Of a stretch of 62,000 nucleotides of DNA, positions 12,601 to 27,600 are shown in pieces; the first letter of the stretch is position 1, and every line of letters starts with the position of its first letter. The stretch is taken from positions 1 through 62,000 of the forward strand of contig NMRA01000828.1 of assembly GCA_002633005.1 (NCBI GenBank), read 5' to 3'. This DNA comes from Phoronis australis (Eukaryota > Phoronida > Phoronidae). The notes under the pieces are model-generated. The model saw only the letters and a list, made by a program, of their open reading frames with translations. It did no database searches and was not told the DNA's origin. Both the position numbers and the translations under genes were made by a program.

Positions 12601-15600
12601 GTGCCCACTCGTGGCAATTTCATTTTTCTCCATTTTCCAAGTTTTTTCTCTGAAGGTTGTTGACAGATTAATTAAAGAAGCGATGGCGTGTTCCGTTTTC
12701 AGATGGATTGAATGTTTTTGCCATTCTTATGATCAAATTAATAAACAACCCTAGAAGCACCCTGTTTGTGGTGCATTCATGAGCACATTTCAATGCTCCA
12801 GGTTGCTTTTGTTGTTTGATGACCATGATGATGTAACTGTTCTTAACCTGATCCGTGCTCTGATTGGCTAGTTGTGATCTGTGGGCTTGGGAAGAACTGA
12901 CAGTTTGTTATTTCTTTGCAGCATGGGAAAAGGCAGAAATTTTTCACCTTGAAATTGTTTCAGTTGGTTAAGGCGAGAATATTCTCGTTCATTGTTAAGT
13001 CAGACCTCAGTTCCGACTGTTCTACTTAAATTAGTATTCCTAATTTCTGTTTACAATGTGAACCAAATGTTACTGTGTACCTTAATATACCTTGTTTTAT
13101 TGTAGTCTGAAGTTGGAGATTTTGAGATGACTTGTCACTTTGTGTGATTTAATTTTTTTGAAAATCATTCTGTAACTTTTAGTATAATAGTCATCTGTAG
13201 ATTCAGAACCTCTTAATTCAGTGTTCCAGTATTTTGTCCATAAATTTCTTGAAAATAGATACAATTTCGGGTTCTGAATTCAGGTATTCTACTATGATTT
13301 AATACTTATATATGAGTATCATCAACCTGAAATGATATCACCTCAGTATATATACTAACAACTTATCATATCTACTTCCCACATGCCAGCCATCACTACT
13401 CATGAACCTCTGCATACATCCTAATTAGACACTAACTGTTATTATTGGTAAAATGTGGGAAATTGCTCTCTGCCGTTTCCATGGAAATGCTGTCACTTGA
13501 TAAATATTCAATAATCTCCGACTCGACAGAATGTGATTTTTCAGCTTCGGCTCAGTACACTAGGACGAGCTAAAATCTGTCTTTGCCGAGAGTGCATTTC
13601 TCGCGTGCATATGTATTGGAATAGGTTCCATACAGTGCGGTAAGTTTCAGAGTAGTAAGTGCATGTTTGTTTAATTTAAATCTGCAATGGCAGGTGTGAC
13701 TCTTGTGCATGTTCACAAACTAAACTGTGGAATTGTGAAAGCCACATGGTCGAAATGGTAGAAATCGGCAACTGGCAAGTGTGGTATTGGACTAGGAGGA
13801 ATAAATCAGTTTTCTTGCGGGGTTTTTTACCTTCCTACGGCTCTGATAATGACATTTTGTGGAAAATTTGGGTCCCACTCTTACTGAGGTACATTTTAGA
13901 TACAATCTCAAAAACTTTAAAAATGAGTGAAAACTGACTATGTGTTCTAAAATGGAAGTAAGAATGCTGTGAAAGGCACCATATTTGAGGCGCTTTTTGG
14001 CCAAATTAATTTCCCATTTCTGCTGATCCCCAGCCCTTTTCCTCGTACTAGAAGGTTTTGAAATTTTTGACATTGTTGTGGATGCATGGCAGCTATCGAA
14101 CTAAATTGAAAAATCAAGAAGTTTACCCCAAAACAAGTGAATTCAATGGACAACGCTACATTTTTAGCATACACTCATACTTGGGTACAATTAAATCTCT
14201 CACTCTTGCTGTGTTGTAAATTAAATCTTTCTTCATCTAGCTTTAGTCATGGAGAAATGTGTTCATAAACAGTTTTTAGCTGTGAAAGCATGTAATGAGT
14301 CAAGAACTTGGAGGTAATTTGAAATCATTTCCTTTCACTTAGTCTGTTTGAGAAAAATGTTTTTCGCATGGTCGGTGAATGATATAGTTATTGGAATTAG
14401 CTTTAATTTTACATTGATAGGATTTTGTTTAAAACCATTTACTTGTTGCCTGCAATTTTTCTGATTTCTGTAATCACCATTTGGGAACTGCGTTTAATAG
14501 CACATTTACCTGTTCTTAGAGGTGTGTTTTACATACCTTTGAATGCTGGTGGATAATTACTACCGAGTTTGGATTACTGGTAATTGCTTTGAGTTCGAAA
14601 ATCTAATATGTGATGAGTTTGAAGTTTTGGGAGAATAGTTATTTCATTTCCAAAGGAAATTATGACAATTAGTGCAAGACTTCCTGTGTATAGATGCAGT
14701 CTTTCGAAAATGTTCACAACTGATGGACTCATCGCACAACATTTGCACAACCTACATTCAAATTTCTATGTAGGGGAAATAAATATGAAATCGTAAAATT
14801 AGAGAAGCTGTCGAAATCATGAGCAATAAAGCAAAATTGAACAGAGACAGTGGGTATGAATTATTAGCTATTTATCAGTGTTCCTCGCAATAAACAGCCA
14901 CCAGGTGGTGTTGAACAACCATCATGGACCACCCACTGGTGACTATGTGACACGAAGATTTCCGCTAGTGCTCCCATGATAGGTAAATTACTGTATTCCC
15001 TATACTATCTAACAGCATCAGCTATGAATATTCATTCTGTCTATTCCCAAATTTTCTAATTTACCATGTGATTGAGTTTAAATTTTCTGTAGTGGACAGC
15101 GTTGAGACCTTGTTGGTCTCTTGTTTAGACAACCTTGTAGCTGTAATGAAAAATCACGAACAAAACTGAATTTGCTCGTTTCCTGCAAATTCCTCATGTG
15201 TGCTGATGAAGTGGTATGAGGAACAACAACATGGTGATGTGTAGGCATTTTTGTTGTTTAAAAGTCCTTGTTATTATGATCAATAATAAGAGAACTTTGG
15301 TCTTTGTGATCAAGATTCAAACCTTGCCTGAAGATGGGATACATTTAAAATTTTTGTTTTCATAATGTACAAGTACGACGTTACGTAAATTATCTTCATC
15401 GGTTTGTTCGCAATCTCCGAAGTTTGGAAAATTTGTCGCGATTTCTTGGTTAGGTTTAGCACACCTTTGATTAAAGTCTTTCATCCAGAGCATGTTAATG
15501 GGATTTTTACCTAACGAGCACGGATTAAGTATTAAAGACTTCAAATATGTGAAATTAATTTCACAGAACTCATGGGAAAATTTAATTAAATATTTAGTAA

Positions 15601-18600
15601 CTGTTATGTGTTGCTGCATCATTAAATTTTACAGCTTGAAGCCATCATTAAAACATTGATTTTTCTTCAATATCAACTATGTATCATTTGGTGCAAATTT
15701 GGTTGTACGGTATCTCGGCCAAAAATTATTTCCAAGATTGATTTTTTTCAATTTTCAAATACTTCTAACATAGTTCTGAATTCCAACAATTTCACAAAAC
15801 ATTGATTGATGATTGATATCACTGTAACCGTAGCATTCATTTCATGTAACTTGTCCTGTTCAAAAAATATAGTATACTATTAGAGTCTCTCTTCTCCTCT
15901 ATTTAGTTTCTAAGCTGATGACATTTTACATTGACGGAAATATTTCAGGGAAGACATTCACTTCTAAGTTTGAATCTCATCCCTGAACTATTTACATCAA
16001 TGGATACATTTGATTGACTTTGGTGATTCTGTCAGGTTAATTGGCTAAGACATTTGATTGGTCCTTGATGACAACTTCTAGCTTTTAAACCAATCAGATG
16101 TCTTAGTCAGTTGACCTGATTGAACCGCAAAGTCAATCGAGTGCCGCCAATGATAATTTGATGGAGTGTATTCTTTTGCTCTCAACTACACGGTGTCCAG
16201 GTGAAACTCATGTCACTTGTACTTTTGATCAACATTTAGCACAATTAACCAGGTATTCAAATGCTGGAATATGTTCTTGCCAGGTAACTCTTCTGCCTAA
16301 TGGTCTAATTACTTGCCTGGTAAAATGAAATTTCTCTTTTTTCGGTTGTGGAATCATAGCGTCACGGTTTCTGGTGTGATTTTCTGTTTTTTTTTGTCTT
16401 TGGATAAATCATTTAATCAGGTAGCACTGTGGTGTTGTTCATTGTTTGTTTAAATATTTGGTATTTAAGACTTGAATGATGAATTTTGTAGCAGCATGTG
16501 GACAACCTTTAAGGATCCTGGCCCTGTTGCCAATAATTTGGGTGATTGTTGGACATTATGTATTTGTTCCTAACCATTGAAGTTATGTCAGGGTTAATGC
16601 TCTTGAGTTAAAGTTACATTTTGCCCTGTTTATGTAGCTAAAAAACAAATAATCAAACTGGGCCTACCGTAGCATTCACTCTCATAAAACCGGTCTTTCA
16701 TTCCTTAACTGTGATTGTATTCTGCTTTTAGGTACACAAAAAATGTCATGGTAGGAATATTTATGAGACCGATTTTATAAGAGCAAAAGGCTTGGGAATC
16801 GATTTTTGTTTTTTAACCAGCTAGATAGGGCAAAATGCGGCAACACTTCATTATAATTTGCTTCTCGAAGGACTGTCAATATTCTAATGATTGGTTATCA
16901 GGAGAGGGATTAGTTTTACATTTGGTGACAGACTTGCTTTGGGAGAAATCACTGAAACCGAGTGTTTTCAGTCTAGTCAAACCTCTCTTAAATCTGTAAT
17001 TGATGGATATGTGTTCCAGTTCACTGCGCAACGCAAAAGACCAGACAAAGAATCTAGAGACAGAGAGTCGAAAGATGGAGGAAAGGTTGAAGGAACTGAA
17101 ACTGGCAATGAGTCGCGAGAAGGAGGAAAGAGAGTGAGTATTGTGAGGCTTCTTTCATGAGCAACAAGTGGACCATCCGAGTCTCATTGTGCAAAGAAAT
17201 GTTCCTATCATGGTGGTCCCCAATGCAGACAGTAATTGCTAACAATTTTCTTGAACCATATGATATGCTTGACCCACCACTTGCATTGTCATTTTGAATG
17301 TCACAGAATCAAGCTATACGATTCTCAGATAAAAAGTGTCTTGATGACAGCGGTACATATCTATTGATGAAGTACAGGGTGCCATGTAATGGGTTGCGTT
17401 TTTATTTCAACTTGATGTATTCAAGTGTTCCACCGCAAAACATGCTCTAAAACAATGATTTTCAAAAATAGGACGCTGTGGGGGACGTTAAATGAAGTTG
17501 CATATTAAAATAACCATAAAACAGCACACCTGGACTTTGAAAGTTGTTTAAATCTCTATAGCGTGTACACATGATCAGCGTTCTAAGGCAAACACCATAA
17601 CGTTTAGTGCCTTATGAAATGTGGCTAAAAATAATTGAGAACACAAACAATTACATGCTGCTCTTAACAAGAAATAGTTGACAAAATGAAAATGCCTTTA
17701 TCCTCGGCCTCACAGTTTTTGCATTTGATTCTGTGACCTTCCTAAAGTAATCACCTTTTCCAAGTGCGACGAGGGTGATAAACTACTGTTGACTGAAATT
17801 ATTTATTGTTTAAAACTGGGAGAGTGAAGAGGGTCGACCATAACTACACTGATGTTACTTGCACCATGTTGATGGGTTGTCTGAAGTTTCCACGGTGATG
17901 AAATGCTCACCTTTCAATGGCCTTTTTCTTGTCTGATTCATAATTTTCCGGCTTACTGAAAACCTGAGATGATTGCCCAGAAAGTTTCAATTGCGAGTTG
18001 GAAAGCGCAGCTCGCAACTGCACAATTTTTGCAAATGACAGTTTTCGATAATTTTGTTGGCATTGGTTTTGGCAGCAAAAGGTCTCACATGACCTAATTT
18101 AAGTGTGTCGCTTACGGTGTTCTACATAACACATCTGATATTGCATTCATTACATTAAGTAAACTATAGTGACAACAGTGAAATTCACATGGTTTGTTTT
18201 TCGTTTATTGTAGGCCGTGGGCTGTACGCCACAGGAGCCTAGAAAACCACTCCTGTGACTACTTTAGGGGGGGCAATTTACTTCTGGTGTTTTTGATATC
18301 ATAAATGATTGTACTTTATGAATCAAAAAAGTTCCCGCGTTTAAACTTGCTTATTTTTGTGAAATTTGATATTAGCGCCGCCTCTTGTTCAATAATGTAA
18401 CATTTGGACTCACAAAAAATGTTTTTCTACAAAAAATGTGAAACTTAAACATAGGAAATTTTCAAAAAATCAATTGCTTGATGGTATATCTATCCATACA
18501 GAAAAAATCAAGTTGTCCCCCTGACATGGTTACAGGATGATGAAACGACTGGAGCTTAACTGCCCATGGCCTATTAAATCATGACCAGATAATGGGGAGA

Positions 18601-21600
18601 GGGATTTTATCTTTCATTACCATCATGACTTGTGACAAACATAGCAGAAAGAATTGGAAATAGTCAAAAGGAGGGTGCGCAAATTTCCTAGTTTGTGAGA
18701 AATACTGAAAAATCTAGCACAGTCAATAATATTCATTGTCACTGAATGTATAATCTGTCTGCTACATTATCAAGCCCAAGCATGATTTTACTGTATCAAT
18801 CTTGGAATTTCCAGAATTAATTAGATAGCCATGAATGCAACTAAAAATAAAGCATTCTAAACCATTTCTTCCTCTCCCTAGTCATTTTGGCTACAAGTGA
18901 AAATGTTGATCACAAGCATTTGTGGCCTGAATTGTGAATCAAAAGTACGTCCACCAGGTTTTTTCTGAAAAACACTCTCACGTTTACATCTTGTGTGCTT
19001 TGTGAACTCTAACGCGTGAACTGTAGAATATATCTAATGATAGTTGCCTAAGAGTTTTTAATTCTTTGCCTTTGTCTCTTCTGTTATCAGCTGTTAATAA
19101 TAACAAGATTTAATTACCTATTACATTTTAGCATGACATTTTCTAAGGTTACCTAGTTAGAGTTAGAATTGCTTAGTAATCTCGAAACTTAATGTTTTCT
19201 AAGGGCAATAACAATGACATGAACTCAAGATTTTGGTTTTGAGTAAGTTACAGATGGTTGTTTAGATTTTATGTAACACTAGTTAGGTTGGGTTGCTGAC
19301 TTTTTTACATTATACAATATCTCCAGGTTTATTAGATGTAACAGACCTGCACTTGACTGCATAGCAAAGTTTCACATAATGTCTTATTGTGTGAACGAGC
19401 TGTGCTAATGGATGGCTGCATGTATGGTGTTTCTGTGGGCCTTTTATGAACACTTACACGATAACAATGCGTGACACAAATTGGTGTGACAAGTCGGTGT
19501 TAATTGAGTTTCCTTTGAGATGTTGTAATTACACTGTTTGTGACACTTGTTTGTTACGATCATCCAGACGGGAGTTGGCTATTTTGATCACACTTGTCGA
19601 GAACCATTCAGATATTGTCACGTGACGTAGTACGTCTATATCTACAGTTCTCACAAAAACAAAAATTCAAGAGTTAATGCGTCAACGTGCTGTACAACAT
19701 CGAGTTCACGGTTTCGGCCAACATCTTGAAAATGTAATTAAGTAGAGTAAGTGCACCAGTTCACGTACATTTCCCATGTCAGTGTACGGGGGAGCACGGC
19801 CAGTTAAAACCATTATTTATTCTAGAAAATAAATGTGGATTGTAATTATGCCATTAGAGACTCATTCTTCTTGTTGAGAACTTCCTATTCTCAATTTTGG
19901 AGTGACTCGGAGGAACTCAGATGCTGATTTTATCGGTAAAATACTGGTACTTTGAAAAGTCCACCATTCATTGCATGTGAATAGTACGCGTTTCATTGAC
20001 TGAGCCATCAGTTATCATGGTGACCTTGTTCCAGATCAGGAACTGTGTCATCTGTTGTATCAGTATTTGGGTCAACGTCAGTCTGTACCTAAAACATCTC
20101 TCAGTTTCTAAAATAATCCACAGTCTTTTTAGGCCTTTTTTGCGGCAGACAACCTGACTCGATGTTCATTACAATGTGTCGAATGCACATTTCGTTTCAT
20201 AATGGAAGATAGAGTCAACACTAGTTGTCCAAAATGCCGAAGTTATACTCTCCCCGAAAATGCAAATGTCGCACTGCCCTGTTAAATGAAAGTTGTGAAT
20301 GTCCTAGCAGTTTTACACAGCTCGTAATCATAGATGTTGGATCGGCCAACAAAACTCCTTACAAATTAATGAGATGTGCTCAATTTAGATTTGGCTGATG
20401 ACATATGAGAAATGCCCCAAAAGGAACCGATAGTATTTGTTGAAGTGAGAAATTCACAACCAACATCCAATGAGAGTATGTCGACCAAATTGTTGAGCAA
20501 AAATGATCGTCTGGGAAAACAAAAAAACTTTTGAACTGAGTGGCTCGTTACCTTGAATTGTAAAGTTTAAGAAAAACATGAAGGGCAAAGAGTGGGAATT
20601 CTGTCTACACCATTCCCAGAAATATGTTAGGCAAATTGGTGGACTAAAGTAAAATCAGGTGGACAGTCTGATATGGCCAGCGCTAAACAAAACCTCTGCA
20701 TACTCTATTCAACTTAAAGGAAGGGGGCAAAAGAGTCAGAACTAGAAGTCTATTGAATAATCACTGATGTGATTTTATGATTGTTAACATAAACATGAAA
20801 AGGTTCTATGCAGATTTTCCCCTGAGCTGCTGTGTAACACAGGGTGACACAATACTTGGAACATATTAATGTGCTATATGTACACTCAATGCTCACAGTG
20901 TATGTTCCAGTTATATTGTAATTAAATTGAAAACTTGGAAATCAGGCCAATTAAGGTTCGTAAAATTTAGCCTAACTCTGCGTTGAGAATCAGGTCTTAG
21001 AATAGAATTATATTTAAAGTTTTGATCTGTATATCTTTGTTGTTGAGTGCTTATATAATGTTATTGTGACACAACATTAAATGTGAACATCCCCTGCCAC
21101 ATGAGCTTATATGTCACTCCATAAATATTTCTGAACGATAGTCTTAATATATGAGGCCATGAGTTTTTCATCCCAACTATTGTTGGCAATATTAGTATGA
21201 TTGTAACCTTCAACCCCAAGAATGGGCGTGGGCATCTGTCACACAGATGGAATACTATGTCCGTGAAGTATGTTAATTTAATTACCAGCTAACTGAGCAT
21301 TTCCTGTGTATAAATTCAAGTCTGATTTATAGTAAGGTGTTGCTTTTCAGGCGACAGGGTGGCATATTTTGGAAGTCTGGCCAACAGGGTGCTCTGGCAA
21401 ACCATGCTCAAAATGTGCTTAACAGACCACCAGCCAAACCCAAAGATAAAGGACAGCGAACAAGGAAAATTAAAGTACTCAAAGAGACCCCCATAGGTAA
21501 AGAATTTCGTAATCATTGCCTAGTATTCCACTTGTGGTAATTCTATTTCACACAAAAATAATTGGCAAAATTGTCTTTTATGCACTTGCATAATATATGT

Positions 21601-24600
21601 TGTTGAGTACTGGCAAACATAAAATTTCATTTTGTGAATTGGGAAATTCTGTTTTTATAATTATTTCAGTAACATAAACATTATTTGGGAGTTGCCTTAC
21701 TTTACTGCTCATTTGTACTGCAACTGTTTTACCAATAACTTGCTGCATGTCATATGTTTATTGTAAGTTTCTCAAACCAGGGAAATGTACAATGTATGCC
21801 ACCTTCAGAGAGAATGAACAACTACTTGAACATTAATGAACATGTCATGTGTGATGGGTTATAATCTTACGTTTTAGCAAATAAAAACCAATGATATTAA
21901 AGAACTGTGATATCTATGTACTGAAATACCTATAAACTGTTTCTGGGACTCCTAATTCGGTTTTCCATTATCATGTCAATCCAGGGTTTCTATCATGGGC
22001 GGCACACCACTGAAATAAGTGGGGGCTATAGCCCCAAGCCCCCTATGGTGCATTGCCCTGTCACCATGGGCGACGCAGCACTGAAATAAGTGCGCCACCC
22101 ATGGCTATGTAAGTTTTAACCAACTAAAAAGTACACTGTACAAAACGATCGAAATTTCGTTTGTGTCATTTCTTGAATCAATTACTGTCATACCAACAGA
22201 AACACCCAACAGAAGCAAACAGCCGGGAACAATGGCATATATTGCTCAGAGAGAGGCTGGCTCAAGTAAAGACAACCGCAGTAAAGGCCCCAAATGTGGC
22301 CAATGTGAACAGAAAGCCGTGTCGGTGGTAGGTGTCACAAAATGAATCTCTAGTTTTTCTGGACCTTCTTATGCCAGGTTGTAGAACTTTGCAGTGTGTG
22401 TGGTAGACAGTGATGTTTTTAATTCTCAGGTAACTTGATTCATTACAAAATAGTAATTTTGTGTTAACTTTAGACGACAGCGGTTTCCAAATCTAGATGT
22501 CACTCCAATTCATTGTTAAGCATTCGCAGTCTTTTGTCCCACATCACGACTGACGTGCCGCTTATCTCTGATACCACAAGCATTGAGGTAAACATGTACT
22601 TCATGACTGATACCACAAGCATTGAGGTAAACATGTACTTCATGAATGAAAACACTGGTCAACAAATAGAATCCAATCACAATGTTTTAGCTGATTTCTT
22701 TGGAGAAGGATGCTATAAACTTTTCACGAAGGAATTCAATTTGGGAGGCCCAACAGTTGAAAAAAGTTGCCAGTTTTTTGTACACAATGATACAAGTTAT
22801 TTCTTCTTGTGTATGATTGCTGTGAGTACATCACTAATGACTTTAAGTTCTCTGGACCTTAGAAAGAGAATTTAAATACTCAGTGACTTAATGTACAAAA
22901 TAATGCATTGACAAAGTACAAGCCACCGGGAAACGGGCTGAGTTTCTAGATGTTGTTCTTGTTTTTAAAATTTTCTTGGTATCAAATTTATGTTGAATTT
23001 GTGTTTTCAGCTAACACGTGATATTCGAGTAATATTAAGTTGATTAAAATTTAAATTTTCTTTTGTTGTGCGGTAGTTGGTTAGTCTTCAAGTGTTTGAG
23101 AATCCAACTCAGCTTTGAGTGCTGTTGTTACAATCATACTCCTGGTTGTGACATTCAATATCAACCATCTCATGGGAGCACTAATTACGAGTGGGTAGTG
23201 TTTGTTATAGCATGATAACTCTCTCTTAGGAATGACTTGAGACTCAGTTACGATCTAATCTTGTTACTGGAATACAATGTCAACCTGAGGAGTTAATTAA
23301 CTACTGCACACATTTAGCTATGGAATACCTAAGCTGCTGATGGTTATCTGATCGGCGTCGTTGTTTGACAGCGTAACCAACAGAGGGAAACTTTTGGCCC
23401 TGCCACTCTCTCTGGGGGCTTTTTACTTGTAATGCAAACTCAACAGTAAGTCTTATGAGAGCTCTCGGATGTTTACCTCGGTTAGCCATGGTAACTGAAT
23501 ACTTTCATTATCAAGAGTTGCAGTTCTGAAAATAACTTTAAGTTATTACATTGGATTCTAATTGTCAACCCATGAAACCACATATTTCTCAATTTGCTTT
23601 TGACCACAGAAATGGGTTATGGGTTAAAGAGAAGACTTTGGTGTTCACAAAATTAATACTATCATTTCTATGTAGTGTGAAACTTTTCACTCAAGTGTGG
23701 GAAATTCTGGCTTACCGTATTGATCTTTATAATGTTTTAACTCAATTTGGTTATGGCTTATACTGAAAGTAAGGTGGGATTGATGAAAAATTTTTCAGGA
23801 ATGAACTGACTCAGTAGAGCTAGGAGGATGGAGGTTATGGTGAAGAGGCAATCTTCCTCATTGTTGGAATAATGCATTTATAACAGAACCATTTGCTTTT
23901 GTCATTGTTTGCAGTGAGGCCTGGATAGGTTTGCAATTATGTTGAAGCAATCCTTTCACAGTCAGTCTTTTGTTGCAGCTGGCAGTGTCAACTGGTTATT
24001 GTGTTCTGGTCATTACAGGGTATTGTCTGATACATTAAACTGAGCGTGATATACCCAAGGAAGGAGACAGAACAGGTGTAAAAATCGTCTTTAGTAAGAA
24101 ATGTTCTTCCTCTTTTTCAGTCCTGTATGGAGTGCTCAGAGAACTATTGTGCTCAGTGCTTCGCTGCATTTCACATGAAAGGGGCTCTTAGAAAACATAG
24201 ATCTGTCCCTTTTAAGGTTTGTAGTGTGGTAACTTAACATGTAAGTTCTTAAAGTAGAATAGAGTCCTCGCATGATGTACTAGCACAGGCATGTTTAAGG
24301 GTGTTCATTTGCATGGGGAGTGCCAGTTGGTAATTAATTGGCACTCCATCAAACTTGCATAACTCGTGGCATGTTACTCACTGCGGTGTGAAAGTTTAGT
24401 GTGCTCTTTTAGACACTTCAAGAATATGTTAATGTATAGTAAACAAAACAATTTTTAGGTTGAAATGAATGTCCAAGCTCCTCACTGTGTACTGTTTGAT
24501 TCGCCACTTAGTGTGTGTCTGTGTTGCACCCATACCTTTTTCATCAACAGATGGCTCTACTTCACAGTGAATCGTAAGATATGGCTGAAACAATCTTTTC

Positions 24601-27600
24601 ACAACAAAGAACGTAGGGTGGTTATTCATCATCTCAAAAATATAGCGCAAAATTTCACAGCCCTGCACTGAATGTTTGTGAAAATTTCAGCTATTAGAAA
24701 GTAAATAAATTACTATCAAGTTTTGTTAAACACTACGTTCCATTTGTTTTTAGTGGATACTAGCTCTAATTGGCAGCAGGCAGAAGGTTGTGTTTGTCAA
24801 AACTTCTCTCAAGTAAAATTTGATGTCGAGATACGCAGATTACAGACTAATACCATTCCAACAAACAAGACTTCCACAACTTTGTACTGGTAAAACATTG
24901 TATGCTACTGTTTTAGATGCAGTAAAAATCATAGTCTCTATTCATAACAGTTTGGTGTTAGCTTTTAAAAGACAGTCTAGTATGTTCTTTGTATTCCATC
25001 TCCCAGAGGTGTGATTTTTCCATCAAACTAGTGTATTTACCTGTTCCAGGTGGGTGTTCGTCCGACACCATCTCCCCGACCCCTGCAGAGTGCTCAGCCG
25101 ACGCATTCCAGGTAAATATAAGTATGCAATGCTTGACATCGGTTAATTTGCCCCGAAGTTGCTGCCATTGGGTAAAATGTAATGAAACTCAGCAAGATAG
25201 ATAAGTGTATGTTTTGGTGTTTACAAAATTATATGCCTGGAAATAAATAGTAGTCACATGTTGAAAGATTATCATAAATAGTAGTCACATGTTTAAAGAT
25301 TATTATAAATAGTAGTCATATGTTTAAAGCTTATTATAAATCGTAGTCACATGTTGAAAGATTATTATCAATAGTAGTCACATGTTGAAAGATTATTATA
25401 AGTAGTAGTCACATGTTGAAAGATTATTATAAATAGTAGTCACATGTTGAAAGATTATTAAAAGTAGTAGTCACATGTTGAAAGATTATTATAAGTAGTA
25501 GTCACATGTTGAAAGATTATTATAAATAGTAGTCACATGTTGAAAGATTATTATAAGTAGTAGTCACATGTTGAAAGATTATTATAAATAGTAGTCACAT
25601 GTTGAAAGATTATAATTATAAATAGTAGTCACATGTTGAAAGATTATTAAAAGTAGTAGTCACATGTTGAAAGATTATTATAAATAGTAGTCACACGTTG
25701 AAAGATTATTTTCACTGTTGCTCATCTGGTATTTATTTGGTGTTTCTTCAGTTACCAAGACAACATGATGAGTGAGAGAAAAGAACTCCAGTATAACTCT
25801 ATGGAAATGGGGGCTGCTTCCTCACAGGTTTGTTTCCATGGAGACACATCCAAAGTGACTTGCTGGTTAAAAATACATCAAATTATGACCAGTTGCAGCC
25901 TCGTGAAGTCAAGTCAGTCATTTTACTTGTCGAACATTTTATTGTGTACATAAAACTACCTCACATGTCGCTGATTATTATGCGCCCACATATTTTTATG
26001 CGCCCACATATTTATATGTGGACGCATTATGCCGTCATCTCTGTCCGTCCGTCCGTCCGTCCGTCCGTCCGGCGTCCGGCGTCCGCTGCTCTATCTCCAA
26101 AACCCTTTGACATACGTTCATGAAATTTGGCACATATGTTCCATTCATGAATGGGACGGCATGTGCGAACTTTCGGACGGATCCGACTACCAGTGTGCCC
26201 CCGAGTGGCAATTTTAGTTTTTTACGCTTACCTTTGTATCTTCAAAAGTCCTGAACGGATTTTCATGAAATTTGGTATGTAGGCACCTAGTAGTGAGATG
26301 ACGCTATCCTGCCGTTTTCGGATGGATTCGGCATAGTTTGCGCCACCTAGTGGCCATTTTTACTGTTTTCGAGTCTGTTTTTGTGCTTCCACCCCTCTAT
26401 CAACCAAACCGCTCAAAGGATGATTGTGAAAATTGGCATGTATGTGCTTACTATGTAGAGGACGGTTGACNGAAATGGGTTATGGGTTAAAGAGAAGACT
26501 TTGGTGTTCACAAAATTAATACTATCATTTCTATGTAGTGTGAAACTTTTCACTCAAGTGTGGGAAATTCTGGCTTACCGTATTGATCTTTATAATGTTT
26601 TAACTCAATTTGGTTATGGCTTATACTGAAAGTATGGTGGGATTGATGAAAAATTTTTCAGGAATGAACTGCCTCAGTAGAGCTAAGAGGATGGAGGTTA
26701 TGATGAAGAGGCAATCTTCCTCATTGTTGGAATAATGCATTTATAACAGAACCATTTGCTTTTGTCATTGTTTGCAGTGAGGCCTGGATAGGCTTGCAAT
26801 TACCTTGAAGCAATCGTTTCACAGTCAGTCTTTTGTTACAGCTGGCAGTGTCAACTGGTTATTGTGTTCTGGTCATTACAGGGTATTGTCTTATATTGTG
26901 AGGCCTGGCTTCATTAAACTGAGCGTGATTACCCAAGTAGGGAGACAGAATAGGTGTAAAAATCATCTTTAGTAAGAAATGTTCTTCCTCTTTTTCAGTC
27001 CTGTATGGAGTGCTCAGAGAACTATTGTGCTCAGTGCTTCGCTGCATTTCACATGAAAGGGGCTCTTAGAAAACACAGATCTGTCCCTTTTAAGGTTTGT
27101 TGTGTGGTAACTTAACATTCAAGTTCTTAAAATGGAATACAGCCCTCGTATGATGTACTAGCACAGGCATGTTTAAGGGTGTTCATTAATTGCATGGGGT
27201 GTGCCAGTTGGTAATTAATTGGCGCTCCATCAAACTTGCATAACACGTGGCATGTTACCTACAGCGGTGTGAAAGTTTAGTGTGCACTTTTAGACACTTC
27301 AAGAATGTGTTAATGTATAGTAAACAAAACAACTTTTAGGTTGAAATGAATGTCCAAGCTCCTCACTGAGTACTGTTTGATTCGCCACTTAGTGTGTGTC
27401 TGTGTTGCACCCATAACTTTTTCATCAACAGATGGCTCTACTTCAAAGTGAATCGTAACATATGGCTGAAACAATCTTTTCACAACAAATAACGTAGTGT
27501 GGTTATTCATCATCTCAAAAATATAGTGCAAAACTTCACAGCCCTGCATTGAATGTTTGTGAAAATTTCAGCTATTAGCAAGTAAATAAATTACTATCAA

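Larger units (their letters stand above)
12651..17019. other. intron of the ZBBX-like gene
   Basis: No exon recognised. It holds the two inverted repeats near 16012 and 16678 and a CTCF-like AGCCACCAGGTGGTG at 14896-14910. The rest is AT-rich sequence without visible structure. Confidence 0.6.

Noticed and set aside
20011-20024. GTTATCATGGTGAC as an RFX site
   Set aside because: Fits the loose X-box consensus, but words this degenerate are expected many times by chance in 62 kb.
24429-24668. 79-codon minus-strand open frame, also present at 27310
   Set aside because: It is conserved only because the block is present twice; it lies in an intron and lacks motifs.
26041-26072. CRISPR-like short repeat from the CCGT run
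   Set aside because: It is a simple tetranucleotide run within a dispersed eukaryotic repeat, without spacers.
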